Shown here one piece after another: positions 20,503 to 31,514 of a DNA stretch of 64,000 bases; within the stretch, counting starts at the first letter, position 1, and the number at the start of each line of letters is the position of its first letter. Both the position numbers and the translations under genes were made by a program. The DNA comes from Aquabacterium sp. J223 (GTDB lineage: Bacteria > Pseudomonadota > Gammaproteobacteria > Burkholderiales > Burkholderiaceae_C). The stretch covers positions 620,001-684,000 of the forward strand of contig NZ_CP088297.1 of assembly GCF_024666615.1 (NCBI RefSeq), given 5' to 3'. The notes beneath the pieces were generated by a model. It ran no database searches. It worked only from the letters and a program-made list of their open reading frames with translations, and had not been told where the DNA came from.

Positions 20503-22383
20503 GTGAGGCGCGAAGTCTCCCACTCGCCGGCCCAGCTGGCCGCCCTGACGCTCGGCGCGCTGGGCGTCGTCTACGGCGACATCGGCACCAGCCCGCTGTA
20601 CGCGCTGAAGGAGGTCTTCCACGCCGGCCACGTGCCGATGACGCCGACGAACGTGCTCGGCGTGCTGTCGCTCATCTTCTGGACGATGACGGTCATCGTC
20701 TCGCTGAAGTACGTGCTGCTCATCCTGCGCGCGGACAACAACGGCGAGGGCGGCCTGATCGCCATGCTGGCCCTGGCGACCACCGCGGTGAAGGAGAAGC
20801 CGCGCCTGCGCCAGGTGCTGCTGGTGGTCGGCATGTTCGGCACCGCCATCTTCTACGGCGACGGCGTCATCACGCCCGCCATCTCGGTGCTGTCGGCGGT
20901 GGAAGGCCTTGGCGTCGCCGCACCCGGGCTGGAGAAGTTCGTCGTGCCGGTCACGCTGGTGGTGCTGACCGTGCTGTTCTCGGTGCAGCGCTACGGCACC
21001 GGCGGCATCGGCCGCTTCTTCGGGCCGGTCACGCTGGTGTGGTTCATCGTGCTGGTGCTGCTCGGGCTGCCCTACATCGTGGGCAACCCGTCGGTGCTGG
21101 CCGCGCTCAACCCGGCGCATGCGGTGGCCTTCATCCTGGCCAACCCGGTGATCGCCTTCATCGCGCTGGGCGCGGTGGTGCTGGTGGTCACCGGTGGCGA
21201 GGCGCTCTACGCCGACCTGGGCCACTTCGGCAAGAAGCCCATCCGCATCGCCTGGTACGCGGTGGTGATGCCGGCGCTGGTCGTCAACTACTTCGGCCAG
21301 GGTGCGCTGCTGCTGCAGGACCCGACCGCCATCGAGAACCCGTTCTACAAGCTGGCGCCGGCCTGGGCCACCCTGCCGCTGGTGTGCCTGGCGACGATGG
21401 CCACCGTCATCGCGTCGCAGGCCCTGATCACCGCCGCCTTCTCGGTCACCAAGCAGGCCATCCAGATGGGCCTGCTGCCGCGGCTGCAGGTGCAGCACAC
21501 CTCGGTGCGCGACCTGGGCCAGATCTACGTGCCCTTCGTCAACTGGGGGCTGTACCTGTTCATCGTGCTGGCGGTGGCGCTGTTCGGCTCGTCGTCCAAG
21601 CTGGCGTCGGCCTACGGCATCGCGGTGACGCTGGACATGACCATCACCACAGTGATGACCTTCTTCGTCATCCGCTACGGCTGGGGTCTGCCGCTGGCGC
21701 TGTGCATCGCGGCCACCGGGTTCTTCTTCCTCATCGACATCACCTTCTTCGCCTCGAACATGCTCAAGCTGTTCGCCGGCGGCTGGTTCCCGCTGGTCAT
21801 CGGCGTCGGCATGTTCACGCTGATGATGACCTGGAAGCAGGGTCGGGCCCTGCTCAGCGAACGCCTGCGCGACGAAGCGATCGACCTGAAGAGCTTTCTC
21901 GACGCCGTCTTCATCAGCCCGCCCACCCGGGTGCCGGGCACGGCCGTCTTCCTGTCCGCCGAGGCGGGCCTGGCGCCGAACGCGTTGATGCACAACCTGA
22001 AGCACAACAAGGTGCTGCACGAGCAGAACCTGTTCGTCACCGTGCGCCACCACGAGGTGCCCTGGGTGCGGTTCGAGCAGCGCATCTCGGTCGAACCGCT
22101 GGGCCGCGACTGCTGGGCGGTGATCCTCAGCTTCGGCTTCAAGAACGACCCCGACGTGCCGCAGGCGCTGAAGCTGCTGTGCTCTCGCGGCGTCCAGCTC
22201 GACGACATGGAGACCAGCTACTTCCTGTCACGCGACATCGTCATTCCCACGGTGGCCCACGGCATGGCGCTGTGGCGCGAGAAGCTCTTCGCCAGCATGC
22301 ACCGCAACGCTTCCAATGCGGCCGACTTCCTCAACCTGCCGGCCAACCGCGTGGTCGAGCTCGGCTCGAAAGTCGAGATCTAG
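20503..22383 (+). CDS. kup: Kup-family potassium uptake transporter
   Basis: The 626-residue transporter has twelve hydrophobic helices in the first 430 residues and a soluble C-terminal domain. Signatures are [52 protein letters not shown] and a conserved C-terminal VELGSKVEI end. It takes up K+ with protons. Its position between gshA and gshB is notable. The start is a GTG at 20503; the same frame continues upstream through a TGA at 20488-20490 into an ATG at 20371 that overlaps the gshA stop (39 codons, MNSAQAPAGGGPGDL...). That leader could be a translated upstream ORF or a former N terminus. Confidence 0.92.
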   Translation: MRREVSHSPAQLAALTLGALGVVYGDIGTSPLYALKEVFHAGHVPMTPTNVLGVLSLIFWTMTVIVSLKYVLLILRADNNGEGGLIAMLALATTAVKEKPRLRQVLLVVGMFGTAIFYGDGVITPAISVLSAVEGLGVAAPGLEKFVVPVTLVVLTVLFSVQRYGTGGIGRFFGPVTLVWFIVLVLLGLPYIVGNPSVLAALNPAHAVAFILANPVIAFIALGAVVLVVTGGEALYADLGHFGKKPIRIAWYAVVMPALVVNYFGQGALLLQDPTAIENPFYKLAPAWATLPLVCLATMATVIASQALITAAFSVTKQAIQMGLLPRLQVQHTSVRDLGQIYVPFVNWGLYLFIVLAVALFGSSSKLASAYGIAVTLDMTITTVMTFFVIRYGWGLPLALCIAATGFFFLIDITFFASNMLKLFAGGWFPLVIGVGMFTLMMTWKQGRALLSERLRDEAIDLKSFLDAVFISPPTRVPGTAVFLSAEAGLAPNALMHNLKHNKVLHEQNLFVTVRHHEVPWVRFEQRISVEPLGRDCWAVILSFGFKNDPDVPQALKLLCSRGVQLDDMETSYFLSRDIVIPTVAHGMALWREKLFASMHRNASNAADFLNLPANRVVELGSKVEI

Positions 22384-22392
22384 AAAGGCGCC

Positions 22393-23349
22393 ATGGACCT
22401 GCTCTTCGTCGTCGACCCGCTCGTGTCCTTCAAGACCTACAAGGACTCGACCTTCGCCATGATGCGCGAGGCCGCCCGCCGCGGCCACGCGATCTGGGCC
22501 TGCGAGCCGGTGACGCTGCAGTGGCGGCAGGGCGGCCAGGTGCAGGCACGGGTGCAGCGCATCGCGCTGACCGGGCGCACGGGTGAAGGCGGGCACGACT
22601 GGTTCACCGTGGAGGAAGAGGCCGAGCGCGCGCTGCACGGCTTCGACGCGGTGCTGATGCGCAAGGACCCGCCGTTCGACCCCGAGTACTTCTACGCCAC
22701 CCACCTGCTGCAGCAGGCCGAGCGCGAGGGCGCGCGGGTGTTCAACAAGCCGGCCGCGCTGCGCGAGCACCCCGAGAAGCTGGCCATCCTCGAGTTCCCG
22801 CAGCTCATCGCGCCGACGCTGGTCACGCGCGACGCGCAGGCCATCCGCGCCTTCCATGCCGAGCACCGCGACGTCATCCTCAAGCCGCTGGACGGCATGG
22901 GCGGCATGGGCATCTTCCGCGTGCCGGAGCACGGGCTGAACCTCGGCGCCATCATCGAGACGCTGAACCGCGACGGCGCCCAGACGGTGATGGTGCAGCG
23001 CTACCTGCCGGCCATCGCGCAGGGCGACAAGCGCGTGCTGGTCATCGCCGGCGAGCCGGTGCCGTTCTGCCTGGCGCGCATCCCGCAGGGCGGCGAGGTG
23101 CGCGGCAACCTGGCGGCCGGCGGCAAGGGCGTGGCGCAACCGCTGACCGAGCGCGACCGCGAGATCGCGCAGACGCTGGGGCCCATCCTCGCGGCCCGCG
23201 GCCTGCTGCTGGTGGGCCTGGACGTCATCGGCGACCGCCTCACCGAGATCAACGTCACCAGCCCGACCTGCTTCCAGGAGATCACCGAGCAGACCGGGTT
23301 CGACGTGGCGTCGCGCTTCATCGACGCGCTGGAGGCGGCGCTGGCCTAA
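22393..23349 (+). CDS. gshB: Glutathione synthetase
   Basis: The 318-residue ATP-grasp enzyme adds glycine to gamma-glutamylcysteine. Family markers are the N-terminal LFVVDPLVSFKTYKDSTF, RKDPPFDPEYFYATHLL, VILKPLDGMGGMGIFRV and the C-terminal GLDVIGDRLTEINVTSPTCFQEI, which carries metal- and substrate-binding residues. It begins nine bases after kup with an AGAAAGG ribosome site, so gshA, kup and gshB look like one operon. Its 3' end overlaps the 3' end of the convergent nucleosidase gene by 32 bases. Confidence 0.96.
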   Translation: MDLLFVVDPLVSFKTYKDSTFAMMREAARRGHAIWACEPVTLQWRQGGQVQARVQRIALTGRTGEGGHDWFTVEEEAERALHGFDAVLMRKDPPFDPEYFYATHLLQQAEREGARVFNKPAALREHPEKLAILEFPQLIAPTLVTRDAQAIRAFHAEHRDVILKPLDGMGGMGIFRVPEHGLNLGAIIETLNRDGAQTVMVQRYLPAIAQGDKRVLVIAGEPVPFCLARIPQGGEVRGNLAAGGKGVAQPLTERDREIAQTLGPILAARGLLLVGLDVIGDRLTEINVTSPTCFQEITEQTGFDVASRFIDALEAALA

Positions 23350-24367
23350 CCGCTCGCCGCTTCGAGGCCTGGTGCGCCGACCAGGCCTCGAGGAAGGAGA
23401 GCGTCACCGCCGCCGCGTTCGCCTCCGCCAGCCCGCTGGTGAACAGCGCCACCGCGTCGGCATGCAAGTCCTGGGCGCCGGCCAGGTCGCTGACGCTGCG
23501 CATGGCGATGTAGGGCACGCGGTTGGCAAGGGCCACATGGGCCAGGGCGGCGGTCTCCATCTCCACCACCTGCGCCCCCAGCGTGTCGAAGAGGTAGCGC
23601 CGGTAGTCGGCATTGGCCAGGAAGGCGGTGCCCGACACGCCGGTGCCGCCCACCACCAGCGTCGGCTGGGCCTTCACGCACTGCGGGTCGTCGATGCCGC
23701 CCTGGGCGGTCCTGGCCCGTGGGCCGCAGCGCTGCAGCGGGGGGCGCAGGGAGCGGGCGACGGCCAGCATCTCGGCATCGACCGGGTAGTCGAAGCGGTA
23801 TTCGCCCTGGGGCGCGTTGGCCGCGGTCATGACGAAGTTCTGCCGCAGGTACCAGGTCTGGTAGGGCGGCCACGGCGTGCCGTCGGGCTGCCGTGCGAGC
23901 GCCAGGCCGAGGCAGGCCAGGTCGCCGGGCACACCGCAGGCCGAGGGCAGGCGCGCCTCCCCGTTCCAGTAGACCTCCATCGGCATCACCCAGCGCTCCG
24001 GCACGGTGACGTCGCCCACCCGGTGCGCCGGGTTCACGCCGCCGGCGATGCCGCTCATGACCAGCCGCTCGATGCGGAAGTGGTCCAGCATCAGCTGCGT
24101 CACCATGGTGGCGTTGACCATGCTCACCCCGCTGAGCACGATGACCACCCGACGGCCGCGCAGCACGCCGGTGGTGAAGCGGTTGCCGTTGACGGTGCGG
24201 GTGCGTGCCTGGCGCGTCTGGGCGACCAGGAGGTCGGCCTCGGCGCCGAAGGCCGAGACGATGCCGATGCGCGGCGTGCAGTCCGACAGGCAGCGCGCCG
24301 TGGCCGGCGGCAGGCCGGCGCACCCCAGGACCAGGGCACACCACAGGGCAGCGGGACGGACGCGCAC
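23318..24367 (-). CDS. Exported nucleosidase/phosphorylase-fold protein (MTA/SAH nucleosidase superfamily)
   Basis: A PNP/UDP-phosphorylase-fold protein with an export signal. From a GTG at 24367 the product starts with a Sec-type signal (VRVRPAALWCALVLGCAGL) followed by the mature CLSDCTPRIGIVSAFGAE. Superfamily motifs are GVSMVNATMVTQLMLDHF, MSGIAGGVNP, the ribose-binding VVEMETAALAHVA and the catalytic-Asp region AMRSVSDLAG. Family members act on purine nucleosides; an extracytoplasmic location suggests scavenging. The GTG start is preceded by GGAG eight bases upstream, whereas the longer frame from 24466 overlaps uup and lacks a signal. It is convergent with gshB (32-base overlap). Exact substrate unknown. 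Confidence 0.82.
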   Translation of the reverse strand: MRVRPAALWCALVLGCAGLPPATARCLSDCTPRIGIVSAFGAEADLLVAQTRQARTRTVNGNRFTTGVLRGRRVVIVLSGVSMVNATMVTQLMLDHFRIERLVMSGIAGGVNPAHRVGDVTVPERWVMPMEVYWNGEARLPSACGVPGDLACLGLALARQPDGTPWPPYQTWYLRQNFVMTAANAPQGEYRFDYPVDAEMLAVARSLRPPLQRCGPRARTAQGGIDDPQCVKAQPTLVVGGTGVSGTAFLANADYRRYLFDTLGAQVVEMETAALAHVALANRVPYIAMRSVSDLAGAQDLHADAVALFTSGLAEANAAAVTLSFLEAWSAHQASKRRAVRPAPPPARR

Positions 24368-24434
24368 GGCAGGCTCCAACGCCGCCGGACGGCGGCGAAG
24401 GCCCGTTGCAGGAAGGGTGCCACCGTCGGCGGCG

Positions 24435-24440
24435 GACAAT
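24435..24440 (+). promoter_or_regulatory. GACAAT -10 box of uup
   Basis: GACAAT ends six bases before the uup ATG, so transcription would begin at about the A of the ATG. The gap has no ribosome-binding site. The box lies in an exact inverted repeat, GGCGGA-CAA-TCCGCC (24432-24446). Confidence 0.4.
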
Positions 24441-24446
24441 CCGCCC

Positions 24447-26396
<1,950 letters not shown>

Positions 26397-26409
26397 GCGA
26401 GCCGCCCTG

Positions 26410-27204
26410 TCAAGCGCGCCGGCGACGGCCCGCCCAGGCCACGCCGGCCAGCCCGACGCCCAGCAGCGCCCAGGTGCCCGGTTCCGGGATGGCCGGCACC
26501 TGGCCCTGCACGTCGGACGCGGCGATCAGGAAGTTGTCCATCGCCGCATAACCGCCGTTGAGCAGGTCGATGCGCAGCGTCACGTTGCCGTTGGTGTTGC
26601 CGTCGGTGCTCAGGCCCACCACGCGGCGCGACCAGTCGAAGGTCCACTGGTTGGCGGCGAGGGTGCCGGTGATGTCGGCGCTGGACAGCAGCGCGCCGGT
26701 GCCCAGGCCGACGGCGCCGCTCGGGTTGTCGTAGAGCGACAGGCGGAACGTCGGCGCCGTGCCGTCGAAGAAGGGGCCGCCCCAGTTGTTCAGGTCGATC
26801 GACGAGATGTCGAGCTGGAGGTTGAAGAACTTGAAGGCGCCGACGTTGAACGACAGCCCGAGCAGGTCGTTCTGCGCGCTCGACAACATGCTCACCACGT
26901 ACTGGCCGGCGACGCCCTGCGGGTCGAGGAAGGCGCCGCTCGGGTTGGACAACGAGGTCCACACGCCCGGCGTGCCGACGCGCAGCGTCTCGACGGTGAA
27001 GTCCTGCGCGAACAGAAAGCCCGGCGGCTGGTTGCCGTAGAGGTCGTTGACGGTGCGGAAGATGTTGACGCTGCCGCCGTCGTCGACGAAGTTGACCGGG
27101 TTCTCGAAGTTCTGGCTGTACAGCGTGATGTCGGCCAGCGCGGCCTGGCTGCACAGCAGCAGCGCCGCGCCGGCCAGGGCCGTGCGCAAGGGTGAAGCGG
27201 TCAT
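26410..27204 (-). CDS. PEP-CTERM sorting-domain exported protein
   Basis: The 264-residue protein has a signal peptide (LRTALAGAALLLCSQAALA), a beta-rich secreted body (ITLYSQNFENPVNFVDDGG, LQLDISSIDLNNWGG, FDWSRRVVGLSTDG) and a C-terminal PEP-CTERM tripartite tail: IPEPGTWALL, a hydrophobic helix and the basic end GRRRRA. Such proteins are cut and anchored by exosortase during surface or extracellular-matrix assembly. The body resembles choice-of-anchor proteins; ligand unknown. Start at 27204 follows AGGAG. A sigma-54-like promoter lies 40 bases upstream. It is convergent with uup. Confidence 0.87.
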   Translation of the reverse strand: MTASPLRTALAGAALLLCSQAALADITLYSQNFENPVNFVDDGGSVNIFRTVNDLYGNQPPGFLFAQDFTVETLRVGTPGVWTSLSNPSGAFLDPQGVAGQYVVSMLSSAQNDLLGLSFNVGAFKFFNLQLDISSIDLNNWGGPFFDGTAPTFRLSLYDNPSGAVGLGTGALLSSADITGTLAANQWTFDWSRRVVGLSTDGNTNGNVTLRIDLLNGGYAAMDNFLIAASDVQGQVPAIPEPGTWALLGVGLAGVAWAGRRRRA

Positions 27205-27243
27205 CGCCGGACTCCTGTGGGATGAGGGGTCGCCAGCGTAGGC

Positions 27244-27259
27244 CGCCAGGGTCGTGCCC
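27244..27259 (-). promoter_or_regulatory. Sigma-54-like promoter of the PEP-CTERM gene
   Basis: Read on the minus strand this is GGGCACG-ACCC-TGGCG, matching TGGCACG-N4-TTGCW at nearly all key positions with GG and GC ten bases apart. Transcription would begin near 27233, leaving a leader of about 29 bases that contains AGGAG before the ATG at 27204. PEP-CTERM genes in related floc-forming bacteria are known to be under RpoN and PrsK/PrsR control, which fits. Confidence 0.6.
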
Positions 27260-27308
27260 GCGGCCATGTCGCCCCCTAAGGTGCAATGTCGGCGCCGCGG
27301 CGGGGCGC

Positions 27309-28889
27309 TCAGGGTGGCAGGCCGGCCGCTTCTGCGCCCGGCCGCAGCACCTCGTCGTGGAAGCGGCGGTAGCCGTCGGACGATCCGGGTCGGCAGGCGT
27401 CGATGGTCTGCGACAGCCGGTAGTGCGGGGCCAGCGTCCGCAGCTCGGCCGCCACGCTGCGCGCGGCCGCGGCATCGCCTCGCCGGACGTGCGCGATGGC
27501 CAGGCCGGCCGCCGCCCGCGGCAACTGCGGGTTGGCCGTGCGGGCCTGCTCGAAGGCGGCCACGGCCTCCTGCGGCCGGTCCAGCAGCAGCAGGGCGAAG
27601 CCGCGGGTGGTGCAGAACGCGCCGCGCTGCGGCCCGCGCGGGTCCAGGCGCAGCGCGGTGTCGGCCGCCTGCAACCCCGCCGCACCCTCGGCCAGGTGGA
27701 CCTGCGCATTGCCCAGGTTGTTGTGCGCCAGCGCGAAGTTGCGGTCGAGCGCGATCGCCGCCTCGTTGGCCCCCACCGCCCGCGGGAAGTCGCCGCGCAG
27801 CACGTGCACCAGGCCCATGGCGCAGTGCGCGCGGGCGTTGGCCGGGCCCAGCGCCACGGCGGCTTCGGCGGCGGCCACGCCGCGCGCCAGCGTGTCCTCG
27901 TCGGCGGCCGTGGGGGCGTGCGCCTGCGTCACCTGCAGCAGCAGGGCCCGCGCCAGCCGGGCGTGGGCCTCGGCCAGGCACGGGTCGCGCGCCACCGCCT
28001 GGGCGAACCAGGCCGCCTGCTCACGCAGCGCCGGCAACGACTGCGGCCGGTTGTCGGCGGCGATGCCGCGCATCAGCAGGTCGAAGGCGCTGGACGCCAC
28101 CGGGCGTGCTTCGCCATCGCGGGCGGCGGCGACGAAGACCTCGCGGCCGATGGCGTTGGCGATGCGGCCCGTGATGCGGTCCTGCAGCGCGAAGAGGTCG
28201 CCGTCGTCGCCGTCGAAGCGGTCCGACCAGAGCTGCCGGCCGCTCGGCCCGTCGACCAGCTGCGCGTTGACGCGCAGCCGTGGGCCGTGGCGCTGCACGC
28301 TGCCGGCGAGCAGGTAGCGCACCCCCAGTGCGCGGCTGACCTGCCGGGCGTCGAACGGCCCGGCCGGCAGGCAGGCGGCGCTGGCCGACGCGACCACGTC
28401 CAGCCCGGCAATGCGCGACAGGTCGGTGGCCACGGTGTGGCTCAGCCCCTCGGCCACGTGCGCCTGGTCGCCGGCACCGAGTGCGGTGAAGGGCATCACC
28501 ACCAGGGACAGCGCCTGCGGGTCGGCCGCCGGAGAGGGCGTCCCCGCGGCGTCCGCCACCACCTCCGCGGTGAAGCGGTAGCCGCGCGCCGGCACCGCCT
28601 GCAGGCAGCCGGCCAGCGCCGGGTCGGCCGCCAGCACCTTGCGCAGCGCCGACGCCTGGGCCGCGAGGTTGTTGTCCTCCACCACCGTGCCGGCCCAGAC
28701 CTCGGCCATCAGCGTGTCCTTGCCGACCAGCTGGCCGGGGCGGGTGGCCAGGGCCAGCAGCAGGTCGAAGGCCCGGTGGCCGATGGCCACCGGCGCCTCG
28801 CCGAAGCGCAGCTCGCGGCGGCCCGGCAGCAGGCAAAAGCCGCCGAAGCGAAGCGCCTGCGCCGACGGTGGGGCGGCGGCCGGGTTCAC
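27309..28889 (-). CDS. Winged-helix regulator with C-terminal TPR repeats
   Basis: The 526-residue protein starts with an OmpR/PhoB-type winged helix (LRFGEAPVAIGHRAFDLLLAL, VWAGTVVEDNNLAAQASALR, VPARGYRFTAEV, about residues 10-105). A CadC/adenylate-cyclase-associated middle region follows (LSHTVATDLSRIAGLDVVAS, LGVRYLLAGSVQR, LWSDRFDGDDGDLFALQDRI), then several TPR helices (ALGPANARAHCAMGLVHVLRG onward). No transmembrane helix is obvious, so unlike CadC it is probably cytoplasmic. Such proteins regulate genes by protein-protein or ligand sensing through the TPR part. It lies 104 bases upstream of the PEP-CTERM gene on the same strand; the sigma-54 element sits between them. Target genes unknown. 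Confidence 0.83.
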   Translation of the reverse strand: MNPAAAPPSAQALRFGGFCLLPGRRELRFGEAPVAIGHRAFDLLLALATRPGQLVGKDTLMAEVWAGTVVEDNNLAAQASALRKVLAADPALAGCLQAVPARGYRFTAEVVADAAGTPSPAADPQALSLVVMPFTALGAGDQAHVAEGLSHTVATDLSRIAGLDVVASASAACLPAGPFDARQVSRALGVRYLLAGSVQRHGPRLRVNAQLVDGPSGRQLWSDRFDGDDGDLFALQDRITGRIANAIGREVFVAAARDGEARPVASSAFDLLMRGIAADNRPQSLPALREQAAWFAQAVARDPCLAEAHARLARALLLQVTQAHAPTAADEDTLARGVAAAEAAVALGPANARAHCAMGLVHVLRGDFPRAVGANEAAIALDRNFALAHNNLGNAQVHLAEGAAGLQAADTALRLDPRGPQRGAFCTTRGFALLLLDRPQEAVAAFEQARTANPQLPRAAAGLAIAHVRRGDAAAARSVAAELRTLAPHYRLSQTIDACRPGSSDGYRRFHDEVLRPGAEAAGLPP

Positions 28890-28995
28890 GCTGTTTCAGC
28901 GCGCTTCATCGCCGGGCCGATGACGCCCCACCCCGGCTGCGGCATCGTTCGGGCACCGGCCGCCCCCGCGGCCATCGTCATCCTGGAAGAACGCC

Positions 28996-29977
28996 ATGGC
29001 CTTCGATCGTCGTCGCCTGCTTGCACTGGGGGCCGCCTCGCTGTCCTCGCCGCTGATGGTGCCGCCGGCGCGCGCCGAGGGCTATCCCCTTGCGGCCGGT
29101 GCGGGTGGTGGTCGGCTTCCCGCCCGGTGGCGGCGCGGACATCCTCGCGCGGCTGATGTGCGACTGGCTGCAGCAACGCCTGGGTCAGGCCTTCATCGTC
29201 GACAACCGGCCGGGTGCCGCCACCAACCTGGCCACCGAGGCGGTGGTGCGCGCGCCGGCCGACGGCCACACGCTGCTCAAGACCACGACCAGCAACCTGC
29301 TCAACGGCGCCCTGTACGACGACCTGAAGTACGACTTCGTGCGCGACATCGCGCCGGTGGCGGGCATCTCCACCCAGCCGCTGGTGCTGGCGGCCGGCCC
29401 CGAGCTGGCGGCCGTCCGCACGCTGCCGCAGTTCATCGCCCATGCACGCTCGCATCCGGGGCAGCTCAATTTGGGGCACTTCGGCAACGGCACGATCTCG
29501 CACCTGGCGGCCGAGCTGCTGAAGTCGGAGGCCCGCATCGACGCCGTGCTCGTGCCCTACCGCGGCAGCGCGCCGATGCTCACCGACCTGCTCGGCGGTC
29601 GCCTGCACGCGGCGATGGACAACCTGCCGTCGGCGATCGAGCACCTGCGGGCCGGCCGGCTGCAGGCGCTGGCGGTCACCACCCCGGCGCGCACCGAATC
29701 GCTGCCCGCGGTGAGCGCCGTGGCCGAGACGCTGCCCGGCTACGAGGCCACCACCGTGGCCGGCCTCGGGGCGCCGAGGGGCACGCCGGCGGAGGTGATC
29801 GAGCGCCTCAACGCCGAGGTCAACGCGGCGCTGGCGGACCCCAAGGTGAAGGCGCGGCTGGCCGAGCTCGGTGCCGTCGCGCTGCCGGGGTCGCCGGCCG
29901 ATTTCGGCCGGTTCATCGAGCGCGAATCGGCGAAGTGGGCGCGGGTCGTCCGGTCGTCCGGCATCAAGCCGAGCTGA
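28996..29977 (+). CDS. Bug-family solute-binding protein (tripartite tricarboxylate transport type); one frameshift
   Basis: A periplasmic receptor of the Bug/TctC family, greatly expanded in Burkholderiales. The signal peptide (MAFDRRRLLALGAASLSSP...PPARAEG) is in one frame, the mature protein (RPVRVVVGFPPGGGADILARL, VDNRPGAATNLATEAV, LAAELLKSEARIDAVLVPYRG, NAEVNAALADPKVKARLAELG) in another. Removing one T at about 29088-29089 (cccctt to ccct in effect) joins them as GYPLRPVRVVVGFPPGGG, the normal family junction, for about 327 residues. Without this the mature part would start at 29090 with no export signal. Ligands of the family are carboxylates or amides; the convergent amidase next door is suggestive only. 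Confidence 0.8.
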
Positions 29978-29998
29978 AGCGCGGCAGGCGCCCCGAAA

Positions 29999-31393
29999 TC
30001 AGCCGTCCAGCGGCGCCGTCGGCCAGGCCCGCCGCGGCGTCAGCCGCTCCAGGGCATGCGCCACCTGCAGAACGCCCAAGTCGTCGTGCCGGCGGCCGGC
30101 GATCTGCAGGCCGATGGGCAGGCCATCGGCGCTCCAGCCGGCGGGCAGCGCGATGGCCGGCTGCTCGCTGAAGTTGAAGGGCAGCGTGTAGGCGATGTGC
30201 TCGAACGGCCGCGCCGGGTCGTCGAGCGGGCTCGCGGCCTCGGCGGCGAAGGGCAGCACCGGCGACACCGGCGACAGCACCACGTCGAAGCCCTGGGTGG
30301 CGGCGACGGTCGCGTCGCGGATCGCGGCCATCTGGCTGAAGCCTTCGAACACCTGCGCGCCGCTGTAGCCCTGCGCCGGCGCGGCCCAGTCGCGGATGTA
30401 GGGCAGCACGCGGTGGCGGCGGCCGGCCGGCAGCGCCTGCAGGTCCAGCCAGGCGCGCATGCGCCAGAAGCGGTCCAGGCCGTCGACCATCGCGCGGGTG
30501 GTGAAGGGGCCGAGCGGTTCGACGATGGCGCCCTCGCCCTCCAGCCGCTCGGCGGCACGCCGCACCACGGCCTCGGTCTGCGCCTCCAGCGCCAGGCCCC
30601 AGCCGGCGTCCAGCCACAGGCCGACCCTCAGCCCCTTCAGCGGCCGCTCCAGCGCCGACCAGGCGGTCGCCTGTGCGGGCAGGGCGGTGGCGTCGCGCCA
30701 GTCCGGCTGCGACAGCACGCCCATCAGCAGCGCGGCGTCGGCCACGGTGCGGGTGATCGGCCCGGCCACGCGGCCGGCATAGGGCGGCTGGATGGGCACC
30801 CGGCCCAGGCTGGGCTTGAAGCCGACGACGCCGCACCAGCCGGCGGGCAGGCGGATGGAGCCGCCGATGTCGGTGCCCAGGTGCAGCGGCCCGTAGCCGG
30901 CGGCGCAGGCGGCCGCCGCGCCGGCGCTGGAGCCGCCCGGGTTCTTCGCCAGGTCCCAGGGGTTGCGCGTCAGCGGGTGGAAGCTGGACAGGCCGGAGGA
31001 CAGCATGCCGAGGTCGGGCATGGTGGTCTTGCCGAGCAGCACCGCACCGCCCTCGCGCAGCCGCGCCGCGGGGGGTGCGTCGGCGATGGCGGGCTGCAGC
31101 GTGGTGGCGGCGCTGCCCAGCGGCACCGGCACACCCGCGGTGGCGATGTTCTCCTTGATCGTCACCGGCACGCCGTCCAGCGGGCCCAGCGGCTCGCCGT
31201 GGTGCCAGCGCTGCTCGGAGGCGCGGGCCATCGCCATCGCGGCCTCGGGGTCGAGCGCGTAGGTGGCGTTGAGCAGCGGCTCCCAGTGGCCGATGTGCGC
31301 CAGCACCGAGCGGGTGACCTCCACCGGCGACGCCGCCCGGTTGCGGTACAGCGAGACGAGCACCGTGGCGCTCTGTTCGTGCAGGGTGGTCAT
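29999..31393 (-). CDS. Amidase-signature family hydrolase
   Basis: The 464-residue enzyme has the Ser-cisSer-Lys triad of the amidase-signature family: Lys80 in VPVTIKENIA, Ser155 in NPGGSSAGAAA and Ser179 in GTDIGGSIR. It should hydrolyse an amide; the substrate cannot be read from the sequence. The C terminus (FNFSEQPAIALPAGW...LPIGLQIAGRRHDD) is typical of the family. The start at 31393 is the first ATG fitting the usual N terminus (MTTLHEQSATVLVSLYR); the frame stays open upstream to 31816 but that region overlaps a gene on the other strand. It is convergent with the Bug protein gene, 21 bases apart. Confidence 0.88.
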   Translation of the reverse strand: MTTLHEQSATVLVSLYRNRAASPVEVTRSVLAHIGHWEPLLNATYALDPEAAMAMARASEQRWHHGEPLGPLDGVPVTIKENIATAGVPVPLGSAATTLQPAIADAPPAARLREGGAVLLGKTTMPDLGMLSSGLSSFHPLTRNPWDLAKNPGGSSAGAAAACAAGYGPLHLGTDIGGSIRLPAGWCGVVGFKPSLGRVPIQPPYAGRVAGPITRTVADAALLMGVLSQPDWRDATALPAQATAWSALERPLKGLRVGLWLDAGWGLALEAQTEAVVRRAAERLEGEGAIVEPLGPFTTRAMVDGLDRFWRMRAWLDLQALPAGRRHRVLPYIRDWAAPAQGYSGAQVFEGFSQMAAIRDATVAATQGFDVVLSPVSPVLPFAAEAASPLDDPARPFEHIAYTLPFNFSEQPAIALPAGWSADGLPIGLQIAGRRHDDLGVLQVAHALERLTPRRAWPTAPLDG

Positions 31394-31514
31394 CGCGGGC
31401 GGATCTCCGGCGGCATGCGGCCCATGGTAGCGAGGCCGCCCCCGGGACGCGGGGGGCCCGCCCGGTGCGCGTCCACCAAATGACAGATGCCGGCACAGCC
31501 GGTGCGAGCGGAGC

